Part shown: piece by piece, positions 17,073 to 25,050 of the stretch | Position numbering within the stretch: position 1 is the first letter of the stretch | Layout: each line of letters opens with the position of its first letter | Origin: Saccharopolyspora erythraea NRRL 2338 | Lineage (GTDB): Bacteria; Actinomycetota; Actinomycetes; Mycobacteriales; Pseudonocardiaceae | Length of the DNA: 64,000 nt | Assembly: GCF_000062885.1 (NCBI RefSeq) | Contig: NC_009142.1 | Span: 4,949,584 to 5,013,583, forward strand | Direction: 5' to 3' | Position numbers and translations under genes: made by a program | Notes under the pieces: model-generated | Told to the model about the DNA's origin: nothing | What the model saw: the letters and a program-made list of their open reading frames with translations, nothing else | Database searches by the model: none

Positions 17073-18158
17073 ATGCCCCGATCACGGACCGGCACAGCCG
17101 CCCGCCCGACGCTGTCCAAGGTCGCCGAAGCGGCCGGTGTCGCGGTGTCCACGGCGTCGCTCGTCTTCTCCGGTTCCGGCCCGGTCTCCGACGCGACCCG
17201 CCGGCGCGTCCTCGACGCCGCCGACAGGCTCGGCTACGCGGGTCCGGACCCGGTCGCCCGGTCGTTGCGGCAGGGCAGGTCCGGGATCGTCGGCGTGGTG
17301 ATCGGTGAGCGGTTGCTCTACGCGTTCCGCGACCCGGTGGCGGTCGCGCTGCTCGACGGCCTCACCGAGGAGCTCGCGCCGGCCGGGTTCGGGTTGCTGC
17401 TGCTGTCGGGCAGCAGCGGGCGAACGGGACCGGCGCCGGAGCAGGTCGAGCGGGCCCCGCTGGACGCCGTGGTGGTGGAGAGCTGCGGCGGGGACGACGC
17501 GCCGGCGGTGTCCACCCTGCACCACCGGGGGGTGCCGATCATCGGGGTGGAGGGCACCCGCCTGCCGGACGTGCCGATGGTGAGCATCGACAACCACGGC
17601 GCCACCGTGGAGCTGACCCGGCACCTCGTGGAGCTGGGGCACCGCAGGATCAGCGTGGTCACGCTGCCGATGCGCCAACCCGGAACGCACCGCGGCCCGC
17701 TGGACGACTCCCGCCGCGCCACGGCCACCTCGACCACCGGCATCGACCGGCTCCGCGGGGTCGAGGACGCCCTCGGCCACGCCGTCGCGGCCTGGGAGGC
17801 GAGCGACGGGCTGATCGAGGAAGGCCACCGCGCCGGGCTGGAGCTGCTGGCCGGATCGCCGCACCAGCGCCCCACCGCTGTCGTGGCGCAGAGCGACCTG
17901 CTCGCGGTCGGCGTCGTCCACGCCGCGCGCGAGCTCGGCCTGCGGATCCCGCAGGACCTCAGCGTCACCGGCTTCGACGGGATCGACACCCCGTGGCTGG
18001 GAGACCTGCGGCTGACCACGGTGGAACAGCCCATGACAGAGAAGGGCCGCGCGGCGGGGAGGATGGTCGTCGACGTGCTCGCCGGCGCCCGCCCGGACCC
18101 GGTGATGCTGCCGACCACCCTGCGCGTGAGGTCCAGCACCGGGCCCGCGCCCGAGTAA
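17073..18158 (+). CDS. LacI family transcriptional regulator
   Basis: A 361-residue regulator. The N-terminal helix-turn-helix is TLSKVAEAAGVAVSTASLVF with the hinge following (GYAGPDPVARSLRQGRSGIV). The remainder is a periplasmic-binding-protein-like effector domain ending in DLSVTGFDGIDTPWLGDLRL and TVEQP, standard for the family. ATG 17073 has AAGGAAG about 10 bases upstream. It probably represses the divergent MFS gene, and itself, through the 14-bp palindrome. The effector is unknown. Confidence 0.9.
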   Translation: MPRSRTGTAARPTLSKVAEAAGVAVSTASLVFSGSGPVSDATRRRVLDAADRLGYAGPDPVARSLRQGRSGIVGVVIGERLLYAFRDPVAVALLDGLTEELAPAGFGLLLLSGSSGRTGPAPEQVERAPLDAVVVESCGGDDAPAVSTLHHRGVPIIGVEGTRLPDVPMVSIDNHGATVELTRHLVELGHRRISVVTLPMRQPGTHRGPLDDSRRATATSTTGIDRLRGVEDALGHAVAAWEASDGLIEEGHRAGLELLAGSPHQRPTAVVAQSDLLAVGVVHAARELGLRIPQDLSVTGFDGIDTPWLGDLRLTTVEQPMTEKGRAAGRMVVDVLAGARPDPVMLPTTLRVRSSTGPAPE

Positions 18159-18295
18159 CCGGCACATCCGCTGTCGCCGGTGACACGACCCACCGCGCAG
18201 ACGCGGGGACCACTCGCGTCCGATGGGTCGTCCGTCGCGAACCGTGCGGTAACCTGCCGGGGCATCATGATCATGGACTGGCGGAGGGCGCGCGC

Positions 18296-19168
18296 ATGCA
18301 CACCCCGGAAACGCCGAGCCCGGAGCACTCCGGCAAACCCGGCACCGCGGTGGACCACACCGTGCCGAGCGTCGCCCGCATCTACGACTACGCCATCGGC
18401 GGCAAGGACAACTTCAAGGTGGACCGGGACGTCGCGCACGCGCTGGTCGCCGAGGTCCCTGAGGCGTTGCTGTTCGCCCGCGAGAACCGGTCCTTCCTGC
18501 GCAGGGCGGTGCGCTTCCTGGCCTCCGAGTGCGGAGTCCGCCAGTTCGTCGACAACGGCAGCGGCCTGCCGACCGCGGACAACGTGCACCAGATCGCCCA
18601 ACGCTGCGAGCCGGGGGCGCGGGTGGTCTACATCGACAACGACCCGGTGGTGCTGGCCTACGGGCGGGCGCTGCTCGCCGACGACGGCAACACCGCGGTG
18701 CTGCAGGCGGACATGACCTCACCCGGCAAGATCATCGCCGACGCCCGGACCAGGCAGCTCATCGACTTCACCGAGCAGACCGCCGTTCTCTACGTGTCGG
18801 TCCTGCACTGCGTTCCCGACGAGGCCGCACCCCGCGACGTGGTCGCGCGGATGCTCGACGCGGTTCCGTCCGGCAGCTACCTCGTGCTCTCGCACATCGT
18901 CAGCGACGACCGGGAAGCCGCGCAGCGCTTCACCGAGTTCATGACCAGCAGCACGGACTGGGGCCGGGTGCGCAGCCCGCAGGAGGTCGCCGAGATCTTC
19001 GACGGACTGGAGCTCCTGGAGCCGGGGCTGGTCGACGTGGTGGACTGGCGTCCCGAATCCTCCGAGCCCGTGTGGTCGGTGACCGGCTCACCGTTCGGGG
19101 AGTTCCCGGCCGACCCGGAGGGCCCCAAGAAGCTCTGGGAGCTGGGCGGGATCGCTCGCAAGCCCTGA
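18296..19168 (+). CDS. SAM-dependent methyltransferase, DUF574 type
   Basis: A 290-residue protein of the actinobacterial DUF574 (Methyltransf_19) family. Typical markers are PSVARIYDYAIGGKDNF near the N-terminus, the variant SAM loop FVDNGSGLPTADNVHQIA, VVYIDNDPVVLAYGRALL and LYVSVLHCVPD. The C-terminus ends with the characteristic LWELGGIARKP. Members are abundant in actinomycetes and their substrates are mostly unknown. The ATG at 18296 fits the conserved N-terminus; longer in-frame starts have no support. A hairpin follows the stop. Confidence 0.9.
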   Translation: MHTPETPSPEHSGKPGTAVDHTVPSVARIYDYAIGGKDNFKVDRDVAHALVAEVPEALLFARENRSFLRRAVRFLASECGVRQFVDNGSGLPTADNVHQIAQRCEPGARVVYIDNDPVVLAYGRALLADDGNTAVLQADMTSPGKIIADARTRQLIDFTEQTAVLYVSVLHCVPDEAAPRDVVARMLDAVPSGSYLVLSHIVSDDREAAQRFTEFMTSSTDWGRVRSPQEVAEIFDGLELLEPGLVDVVDWRPESSEPVWSVTGSPFGEFPADPEGPKKLWELGGIARKP

Positions 19169-19169
19169 G

Positions 19170-19192
19170 CCCGGGGCCCACCGGGCCGGGGG
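19170..19192. terminator. Hairpin between convergent genes
   Basis: CCCGGGGCCC-ACC-GGGCCGGGGG pairs at 8 of 10 positions around a 3-base loop, directly between the methyltransferase stop and the stop of the converging SnoaL-like gene. Confidence 0.5.
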
Positions 19193-19567
19193 TCAGCGGA
19201 TGTCCGAGGGACCCCAGTAGGCCCACATGCGCGTGATCCGGCACGCGTCGTTGATCTCGAACACGTCGACGGAGTTGACGACGCTGGCTTTCCCCCCGAT
19301 CGTCGCGGTCACGACGATCGGCAGCGCCACGAAGGTGTCCTCGTGGCTGCCCCGGGCCTCGCCGGTCTCGATGCGGGACCCGTAGTTGTCGACGATGTTG
19401 CGGTAGTACTCGCGCAGCGCGTCGTGGCCGGCGACGGGCCCCGTGCCGACCGGGTCCTCGATCACCGCGTCCGGTTCGAACAGCTCCAGGATGCCCTCGA
19501 CGTCTCCGGCTGTGACTCGCTCGCAATAGGCGATCGCGACTTTCTTGCGCTCTGGCTCACTCGGCAT
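19193..19567 (-). CDS. SnoaL-like / ketosteroid isomerase-fold protein
   Basis: A 124-residue NTF2-fold protein. GDVEGILELFEPDAVIEDPV followed by AGHDALREYYRNI is the standard N-terminal helix-strand pattern of steroid delta-isomerase/limonene-epoxide-hydrolase relatives, and DVFEINDACRITRMWAYWGP closes the barrel. The Asp of IEDP and the late Asp are in places used for catalysis in ketosteroid isomerase. ATG 19567 is preferred over the more upstream codon because the homologous region starts there. The substrate is unknown. Confidence 0.82.
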   Translation of the reverse strand: MPSEPERKKVAIAYCERVTAGDVEGILELFEPDAVIEDPVGTGPVAGHDALREYYRNIVDNYGSRIETGEARGSHEDTFVALPIVVTATIGGKASVVNSVDVFEINDACRITRMWAYWGPSDIR

Positions 19568-19653
19568 GCGGCGAGTGTGGCCGATCTCGATCACGAGAAG
19601 ATCGCCGGGACCTCAACGGCCGGTGCCGCACGAGGCCGTCCGCGACGGGGCGG

Positions 19654-20283
19654 TCAGTGCCCCCGGTCGATCCACTCCTGCAGGTGCGGCTTCTCCGCGG
19701 CGATGGTCGTGGTGTCCCCGTGGCCGGGGTGCACGGTGGTCTCGCCGGGCAGGGACAGCAGCCGGTCGCGGATCGAGTCGATGATGGTCGGGAAGTCGGA
19801 GTAGGAGCGCCCGGTCGCCCCCGGACCTCCGGCGAACAGGGTGTCGCCGGTGAAGACCGCACGCAGCTCGGGGACGTGGAAGCACACCGCGCCCGGCGCA
19901 TGCCCCGGCGTGTGCAGCACCTCGACCTCGGTGCCCGCGATGGTCAGCCGCTGGCCGTCGGCGAGCGCTCCGTCCGGATCGCGCTGCGGATGGGTCATGC
20001 GCCAGAGCACCATGTCGTCCGGGTGCAGCAACACCGGGGCGCGCAGGGCGTCGGCGAGCTCGGGTGCGACCCGGACGTGGTCGTCGTGGGCGTGCGTGGC
20101 CAGGATCGCTCGCACCGTGCGTGTTCCGACGAGGTCCCGGATCGCCCCGGCGTCGTGCGGAGCGTCGATCACGAAGCATTCCTCGTCGTCGCCGACGATC
20201 CACACGTTGTTGTCGACGTCGAAGGTCTGACCGTCCAGGGAGAACGTGCCGGAGGTGGTCGCGTGGTCGATGCGCGCGGTCAT
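19654..20283 (-). CDS. Metallo-beta-lactamase-fold hydrolase, likely S-formylmycothiol hydrolase
   Basis: A 209-residue glyoxalase II-like enzyme. The metal motif is THAHDDH, with further ligands in HTPGHAPGAV (His), TGDTLF (Asp) and HPGHGDTTT (His). It starts at ATG 20283, overlapping the mscR stop as TGATG, so the two are translationally coupled. In actinomycetes this pairing is proposed to hydrolyse S-formylmycothiol made by MscR, giving formate and mycothiol. That role is inferred from context. A second, similar protein is cut by the right end of the window. Confidence 0.87.
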   Translation of the reverse strand: MTARIDHATTSGTFSLDGQTFDVDNNVWIVGDDEECFVIDAPHDAGAIRDLVGTRTVRAILATHAHDDHVRVAPELADALRAPVLLHPDDMVLWRMTHPQRDPDGALADGQRLTIAGTEVEVLHTPGHAPGAVCFHVPELRAVFTGDTLFAGGPGATGRSYSDFPTIIDSIRDRLLSLPGETTVHPGHGDTTTIAAEKPHLQEWIDRGH

Positions 20284-21365
20284 CACAGCACCACCACCGA
20301 TCGCAGCACCTCGCCCCGCTCCATCTTGGCGAACGCCTCCTCGACGTGGTCGAGCCCGATCTCCTCGGTGACGAACTTCTCCAGCGGCAGCCTGCCCTGC
20401 AGGTACAGGTCCACCAGCTCGGGGAAGTCGCGGGTGGGCAGGCAGTCGCCGTACCAGCTGGACTTCAGCGCACCGCCGCGCGCGAAGACGTCCAGCAGCG
20501 GCAGCTCCAGGCGCATGTCCGGCGTCGGGACCCCCACCAGCACGAGCCGGCCGGCCAGGTCGCGCGCGTAGAAGGCCTGCTTGTAGGTCTCGGGGCGTCC
20601 CACGGCTTCGACGACCACATCCGCACCGTTGCCGCCGGTCAGGGCGCGGATGGCCTCGACCGGGTCGGTCTCGGCCGCGTTCACGGTGTCGGTGGCGCCG
20701 AAGTCGACCGCCCAGTCCAGCTTCTTGGGGTCGACGTCGACGGCGATGATGCGGGTGGCCCCGGCCAGGCGCGCCCCGGCCACCGCCCCGGCCCCGACGC
20801 CGCCGCAGCCGATCACGGCCACCGACTCACCGCGGCCGACCTCACCGGTGTTGACGGCGGCTCCGATGCCGGCCATCACCCCGCACCCGAGCAGACCCGC
20901 CACGGCCGGGCGGGCGGCGGGGTCGACCTTGGTGCACTGGCCGGAATGCACGAGCGTGCGCTCGGTGAAGGCGCCGATGCCCAGTGCCGGGGACAGCTCG
21001 GTGCCGTCCTCGAGCGTCATCGGACGCGACGCGTTGCGGGTGTCGAAGCAGTACCACGGACGTCCCCTGCGGCAAGCGCGGCACACCCCGCAGACCGCGC
21101 GCCAGTTCAGCACGACGAAGTCGCCCTCGGCGAGCTCCTCCACCCCGGCGCCGACCGCCTCGACGATCCCGGCCGCCTCGTGCCCCAGCAGGAACGGGAA
21201 CTCGTCGTTGATGCCACCTTCCCGGTAGTGCAGATCCGTGTGGCACACGCCGCACGCCTGCACCCGCACCACGGCCTCCCCCGGGCCGGGGTCCGGTACC
21301 TCGATGGTCACCACCTCGACCGGCACGCCCTTCGCCGGTGCGATCACGGCACGACTCGAAGTCAT
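20283..21365 (-). CDS. mscR: S-(hydroxymethyl)mycothiol dehydrogenase (formaldehyde dehydrogenase)
   Basis: A 360-residue zinc alcohol dehydrogenase of the mycothiol-dependent formaldehyde dehydrogenase / S-nitrosomycothiol reductase type. Catalytic zinc ligands are seen in [14 protein letters not shown] and GHEAAG, structural zinc cysteines in [15 protein letters not shown], and the NAD loop in [20 protein letters not shown] followed by the Asp of [20 protein letters not shown] and SALGIGAF-like segments match the class III-like subgroup. ATG 21365 has GGGAGA upstream. It oxidises the formaldehyde-mycothiol adduct, and the coupled MBL hydrolase completes the route. Alcohol oxidation by the nearby PQQ enzyme could be a formaldehyde source. 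Confidence 0.9.
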   Translation of the reverse strand: MTSSRAVIAPAKGVPVEVVTIEVPDPGPGEAVVRVQACGVCHTDLHYREGGINDEFPFLLGHEAAGIVEAVGAGVEELAEGDFVVLNWRAVCGVCRACRRGRPWYCFDTRNASRPMTLEDGTELSPALGIGAFTERTLVHSGQCTKVDPAARPAVAGLLGCGVMAGIGAAVNTGEVGRGESVAVIGCGGVGAGAVAGARLAGATRIIAVDVDPKKLDWAVDFGATDTVNAAETDPVEAIRALTGGNGADVVVEAVGRPETYKQAFYARDLAGRLVLVGVPTPDMRLELPLLDVFARGGALKSSWYGDCLPTRDFPELVDLYLQGRLPLEKFVTEEIGLDHVEEAFAKMERGEVLRSVVVL

Positions 21366-21506
21366 CGTTCTCCCCACTGGATCAACGGCTCGTCCGGTTC
21401 CGTCGAGGCTTCGAAGCGCGCACCGCCCCGGCTCCCCCAGTATCCGAGCGTCGGTCGCTCATCGCCAGAGCGTCGATCGTGGGCGCGAATCCCCACGGCC
21501 CGCTGA

Positions 21507-21959
21507 TCATTCGGGGCCGGTTTCACGAGGCCGGGGCCGGTCTTCGCGGTCGGCCGGGGAGTACCCGGCGAGGCGCTGCACCGCGGCGAGCCCGTCGGGG
21601 CTGCCCGGCCACCGCCGGCGGACGATGTCGATCCCGGCCCGGCGCACGACCATGCGAAGCACGCAGGCGACGATGATGGCGTCGTCCACGTGTCCCACCA
21701 CCGGGATGAAGTCGGGCACGAGGTCGAACGGCATGGCCAGGTACACCAGCAGCAGCGCCAGCCAGACGCGCGCACCACGGGGCAGCGAACGGTCCCGGGC
21801 CAGGCGGGTCAGCAGCCGCACCAGGTCGGGGGCCAGCCGGACCGCTTCCTTCAGCAGACCGCCCTTCGGGCGCGCGACCAGCAACAGCACGACCAGCGCC
21901 AGCCACAGCACGAGCAGGCCGAGGCCGACCCCGATGAGCACTCGACCCACTGTTGACAT
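21507..21959 (-). CDS. DUF1232 (YkvA-like) membrane protein
   Basis: A 150-residue protein with a N-terminal transmembrane helix (GVGLGLLVLWLALVVLLLVA) and a DUF1232 domain, recognised from YLAMPFDLVPDFIPVVGHVD followed by DAIIVACVLRMVV. DUF1232 proteins are widespread small membrane proteins of unknown function. The start at ATG 21959 is supported by the position of the helix. The neighbours give no functional clue. Confidence 0.87.
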   Translation of the reverse strand: MSTVGRVLIGVGLGLLVLWLALVVLLLVARPKGGLLKEAVRLAPDLVRLLTRLARDRSLPRGARVWLALLLVYLAMPFDLVPDFIPVVGHVDDAIIVACVLRMVVRRAGIDIVRRRWPGSPDGLAAVQRLAGYSPADREDRPRPRETGPE

Positions 21960-22194
21960 CTCCGGGCCTGTCCGCTGACGCGCGTTCGCGGCCAGGCACC
22001 GCCCCACCGGAGCGTCGTGCTCGGCCTTGTCGACACCCCGATGCTACCGACCGGACGCGAACGTGCCAGGGGACCTATCCTGCGTCACCATTTCAAAGCC
22101 CTGTTCTGAACTACCGCGGAGAAGGTGATCGGCGAACGACCGCGGGTGAACCGCCACCCGGGAGGTCGGGATGGGATGAGGAGGGGCCACCGGC

Positions 22195-23223
22195 ATGACC
22201 TCGATCTTCATCTTCATCTCCGGGGCGGTGCTGCTGATCTACAGCGCCGAAAAGCTGGTCGGCTACCTCGTGGGAGCGGCGAGCGGGCTCAGGATCCCGG
22301 TGTTCCTCCTCGCCATCATCTTCACGGGCATCGAGTTCGACGACGTGGTCCTCGGTACCGTCCTGAACCGCGAGGAGCTCCAGGACGTCGCGCTCGGCCT
22401 CGTGTTCGGCACCGCGATCTCGTTCACCGGGCTCGTGCTCGCGCTCGCGGCGGTCCTCACCCCCTCCCGGATCCGCGTCCCGCCCGACTACCTCGCCATC
22501 TTCGCCGCCGCACCGCTCGTGATGGTCGTGTTCACGCTGACCTCCCCGATCACCGTCGTCGACGGCGCGCTGCTGCTCGGGCTCTTCGCGCTGTTCGTCG
22601 CCTACGTCACCGCCCGGGAGCTCAGGCGCGAGGTCGCGACCTTCCGGAATGCGGATTTCTACGAAGAAATGCTGGAATCCGACGGTGGACGAGATCCGGC
22701 AGACGGGAAGACGTCGTCCGCAGAGACGCCCTTCGCCGAGGCGCGCAGGCTCCCCGGCTGGGCCTGCCTGGGCCTGGCGGTCCTAGCGCTCGCCGGGCTC
22801 GTCATCGGAGCGTCGACCACCAGCACCGGAACCAGCGGAATCCTGGAGGACTTCGGGATCGAAGGCACCGTCTTCGGCGCCACCATCGTCACCCTCGCGC
22901 TGACCATCGAGGACTTCTTCCTGACCGTGGAACCCGTCCGCAAGGGCGTGCCCGCGATCGGGATCGGCAACGTCGTCGGGAGCCTCGTCTTCTCGGTCAC
23001 GGGCAAGCTCGGAATCATCGTCCTCGCGGGCGGCAGCATCGTGGTCGAGCCGGAGGTGCCGACCTGGCACCTGCCGGTGCTCATCGTGCTGACCGTCCTC
23101 GCCGCGTACTTCCTCCACACCGGCCGGCTGCGGCGCTGGCACGGGTACACGCTGCTCGGCCTCTACGCCGTCTACTGGGTCGTCAGCTTCGCCGTCTTCG
23201 GAGGTGCTCCGGTCGAGGCGTGA
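22195..23223 (+). CDS. Cation-exchanger-like membrane protein (CaCA-type)
   Basis: A 342-residue protein with about ten helices in two halves split by a hydrophilic loop (residues about 150-190). Each half has an alpha-repeat-like segment: FTGIEFDDVVLGTVLN in the first, TLALTIEDFFLTVEPVRKG and GIGNVVGSLVF in the second. This matches the internal symmetry of Na+/Ca2+ exchangers, but the usual G(T/S)S.PE motif is replaced by acidic IEFDD and IEDFF. The transported cation is therefore uncertain. The ATG has GGGGCCACC upstream. It converges on pqqC with an 11-base gap. Confidence 0.75.
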   Translation: MTSIFIFISGAVLLIYSAEKLVGYLVGAASGLRIPVFLLAIIFTGIEFDDVVLGTVLNREELQDVALGLVFGTAISFTGLVLALAAVLTPSRIRVPPDYLAIFAAAPLVMVVFTLTSPITVVDGALLLGLFALFVAYVTARELRREVATFRNADFYEEMLESDGGRDPADGKTSSAETPFAEARRLPGWACLGLAVLALAGLVIGASTTSTGTSGILEDFGIEGTVFGATIVTLALTIEDFFLTVEPVRKGVPAIGIGNVVGSLVFSVTGKLGIIVLAGGSIVVEPEVPTWHLPVLIVLTVLAAYFLHTGRLRRWHGYTLLGLYAVYWVVSFAVFGGAPVEA

Positions 23224-23234
23224 CGACGCGCCGC

Positions 23235-23924
23235 TCAGTCGGCGTACGCGTGGTCGATGGCATCGAGAATGCTCCACAGGACATCGCATTTGAACGACAG
23301 GGCCGCCACGGCTCGTGCCTGCTCGTCGGCCGACCGGCAGTGTTCGGTCACCACCTGCAGGGCGTGTTCGGAGTCGCGGGGAGCCTGCTCCAGGCGGGCC
23401 CGGAAGTAACCGAGACCGCCGGGGTCGATCCACGGATAGCAGCGCTCGAACGCGGCGAGGCGCTGCGCCATCAGGTCCGGTGCGAACAGCTCGGTCAACG
23501 ACGACGCCACCGCCTCGGTCCACGGCCGGGTGCGGGCGAAGGTGACGTAGGCGTCGACGGCGAACCGCACGCCGGGGACGACATGCCGTTCGTCGAGCAC
23601 TTCCTCGCGGGTCAGGCCGACCGCCTCGGCCAGGTGCAACCAGGCGTCGATACCGCCTCGCCCGCCCGGCGCGCCGTCGTGGTCGAGGATCCGCCGCACC
23701 CAGCGCCTGCGCACCTCGCGGTCGGGGCAGTTGGACAGGATCGCGGCGTCCTTGAGCGGGATGCTCTCCTGGTAGTAGAAGCGGTTGGCCACCCACCCCT
23801 GGATCTGGCGGCGGCTCAGCCGTCCCCCGTTCATCCTGACGTGGAACGGGTGCTGGTCGTGGTAGCGCCGCGACTGCGCGCGCAACGCCGCGACGAAGCC
23901 GTCGGTGCCGGTGAGCGCCGCCAT
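23235..23924 (-). CDS. pqqC: PQQ synthase PqqC
   Basis: A 229-residue all-helical cofactorless oxidase that catalyses the last step of PQQ synthesis, closing and oxidising AHQQ to PQQ. Family markers are [40 protein letters not shown] and a late [17 protein letters not shown]. Length is slightly below the usual 235-255. It begins 2 bases after the pqqB stop, so it is coupled to it. It is the final gene of the second PQQ block. Confidence 0.92.
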   Translation of the reverse strand: MAALTGTDGFVAALRAQSRRYHDQHPFHVRMNGGRLSRRQIQGWVANRFYYQESIPLKDAAILSNCPDREVRRRWVRRILDHDGAPGGRGGIDAWLHLAEAVGLTREEVLDERHVVPGVRFAVDAYVTFARTRPWTEAVASSLTELFAPDLMAQRLAAFERCYPWIDPGGLGYFRARLEQAPRDSEHALQVVTEHCRSADEQARAVAALSFKCDVLWSILDAIDHAYAD

Positions 23925-23926
23925 GG

Positions 23927-24820
23927 CTAGATCCGCACCTCCAGCCCGTCCTCGGCCACTTCCATGCCGCGCTTCTCCACGACCTCCCGCTCGGGCGCGT
24001 CGTCCATCAGGATCGGGTTGCTGTTGTTGACGTGCACGTAGATCTTGCGCTCGATGGGAAGCGATGACAGTTGTTCGAGGCTGCCACCGGCACCGCCGAC
24101 CGGCAGGTGCCCCATGTCGCGCGCCGTCTTGCCGGCCAGGCCGAGCCTGATCAGTTCGTCGTCGTGCCAGCAGGTCCCGTCGACGAACAGGCACGCGCAG
24201 TCGTCCAGCTCCGCGCGCACCTCCGCGGTGAGCTCCTGCACGCCCGGCAGGTACACGGCCGCACGGCCGGTGGCCTCCTCGGTCACGCGGTACCCCACGA
24301 CCCGCCCCTGCTGCCCGCCCGCCCCGAAGCGGGCCGCCTTGGTGGTCGGGACCTCGAAGGCCCGGTAGGACAGCCCGGCTCCCAGCGACGCGTCGGCGCC
24401 GGGAACCACTGGTCGCCACTCGACTCGGCAGTAGGCCTCGAGCGTCCGGAGTATCGCCGTCCCGTCGCACAACGTCTCCCGCACCGCAGGAGTCGCGTGC
24501 AGTTCGAGCGCCCGTCCCTCCCGCAACAGCAGCAGGCCGAGCGTGTGGTCGATCTCGGCATCGGTGAGCAGCACCGCCCGCAGCGGCGTCGCTCTTCCCG
24601 CGCCCGGCTGCAGCGCGGGAAAGGACTCGATCTGGGCGCGGATGTCCGGAGAGGCGTTGAGCAGGAACCAGCGCTGGTAGTCAGCGCTCACCGCGAGCGC
24701 CGACTGCGTGCGGGGGCGGCAGGGCCGGGAGCCGTCGCGAACGGCGCGGCAGCCCGGGCAGGCGCAGTTCCACTGCGGAAACCCTCCCCCAGCAGCCGAT
24801 CCCAGCACCCGCAACCACAT
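23927..24820 (-). CDS. pqqB: PQQ biosynthesis protein PqqB
   Basis: A 297-residue metallo-beta-lactamase-fold protein. The family start [18 protein letters not shown] is intact, with a Cys pair in [26 protein letters not shown] as the degenerate metal motif and [19 protein letters not shown] near the end. PqqB is proposed to hydroxylate the tyrosine of the cross-linked peptide. ATG 24820 is chosen because it matches the conserved N-terminus; the open frame extends 28 codons further without homology. A strong hairpin separates it from pqqA2. Confidence 0.93.
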   Translation of the reverse strand: MWLRVLGSAAGGGFPQWNCACPGCRAVRDGSRPCRPRTQSALAVSADYQRWFLLNASPDIRAQIESFPALQPGAGRATPLRAVLLTDAEIDHTLGLLLLREGRALELHATPAVRETLCDGTAILRTLEAYCRVEWRPVVPGADASLGAGLSYRAFEVPTTKAARFGAGGQQGRVVGYRVTEEATGRAAVYLPGVQELTAEVRAELDDCACLFVDGTCWHDDELIRLGLAGKTARDMGHLPVGGAGGSLEQLSSLPIERKIYVHVNNSNPILMDDAPEREVVEKRGMEVAEDGLEVRI

Positions 24821-24867
24821 ACCCAGGCCCCCATCACACGCAGCCGGTACCCGCGCCCGACGACCGA

Positions 24868-24896
24868 CGGGCGCCGGATCGCGCATCCGGCGCCCG
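24868..24896. terminator. Strong hairpin between pqqA2 and pqqB, probable attenuator
   Basis: CGGGCGCCGGAT-CGCGC-ATCCGGCGCCCG is a perfect 12-bp stem with a 5-base loop, located 11 bases after the pqqA2 stop and 47 bases before pqqB. It would stop or process most transcripts after the precursor peptide gene, giving more peptide than enzyme, as described for pqqA in other bacteria. The function here is inferred. Confidence 0.75.
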
Positions 24897-24907
24897 TGCG
24901 GCAACCG

Positions 24908-25018
24908 CTAGTCCTCCAACTGCGCGACGTACATCGTCACCTCGGAAGCGCACCCGATCTCCTCGAACTCGGGAGGCTCCCACTCAAGACGCTCGGGTCC
25001 GGCGGCAGCGGACTCCAT
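24908..25018 (-). CDS. pqqA: PQQ precursor peptide PqqA, copy 2
   Basis: A 36-residue peptide with an excellent ribosome site (GAGGAGGTG). It has WEPPEFEEIGCASEVTMY, in which the Glu and Tyr of EVTMY are the residues joined during PQQ synthesis. It is the single-unit counterpart of pqqA1 at 1289-1426. It lies 32 bases after the quinoprotein gene, so precursor and PQQ-using enzyme are on one transcript. No pqqD or pqqE lies nearby, so it must depend on those encoded at 1533-2898 or elsewhere. Confidence 0.88.
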   Translation of the reverse strand: MESAAAGPERLEWEPPEFEEIGCASEVTMYVAQLED

Positions 25019-25050
25019 GACCGACACCTCCTCTCCGCCGATCTCGGGTG

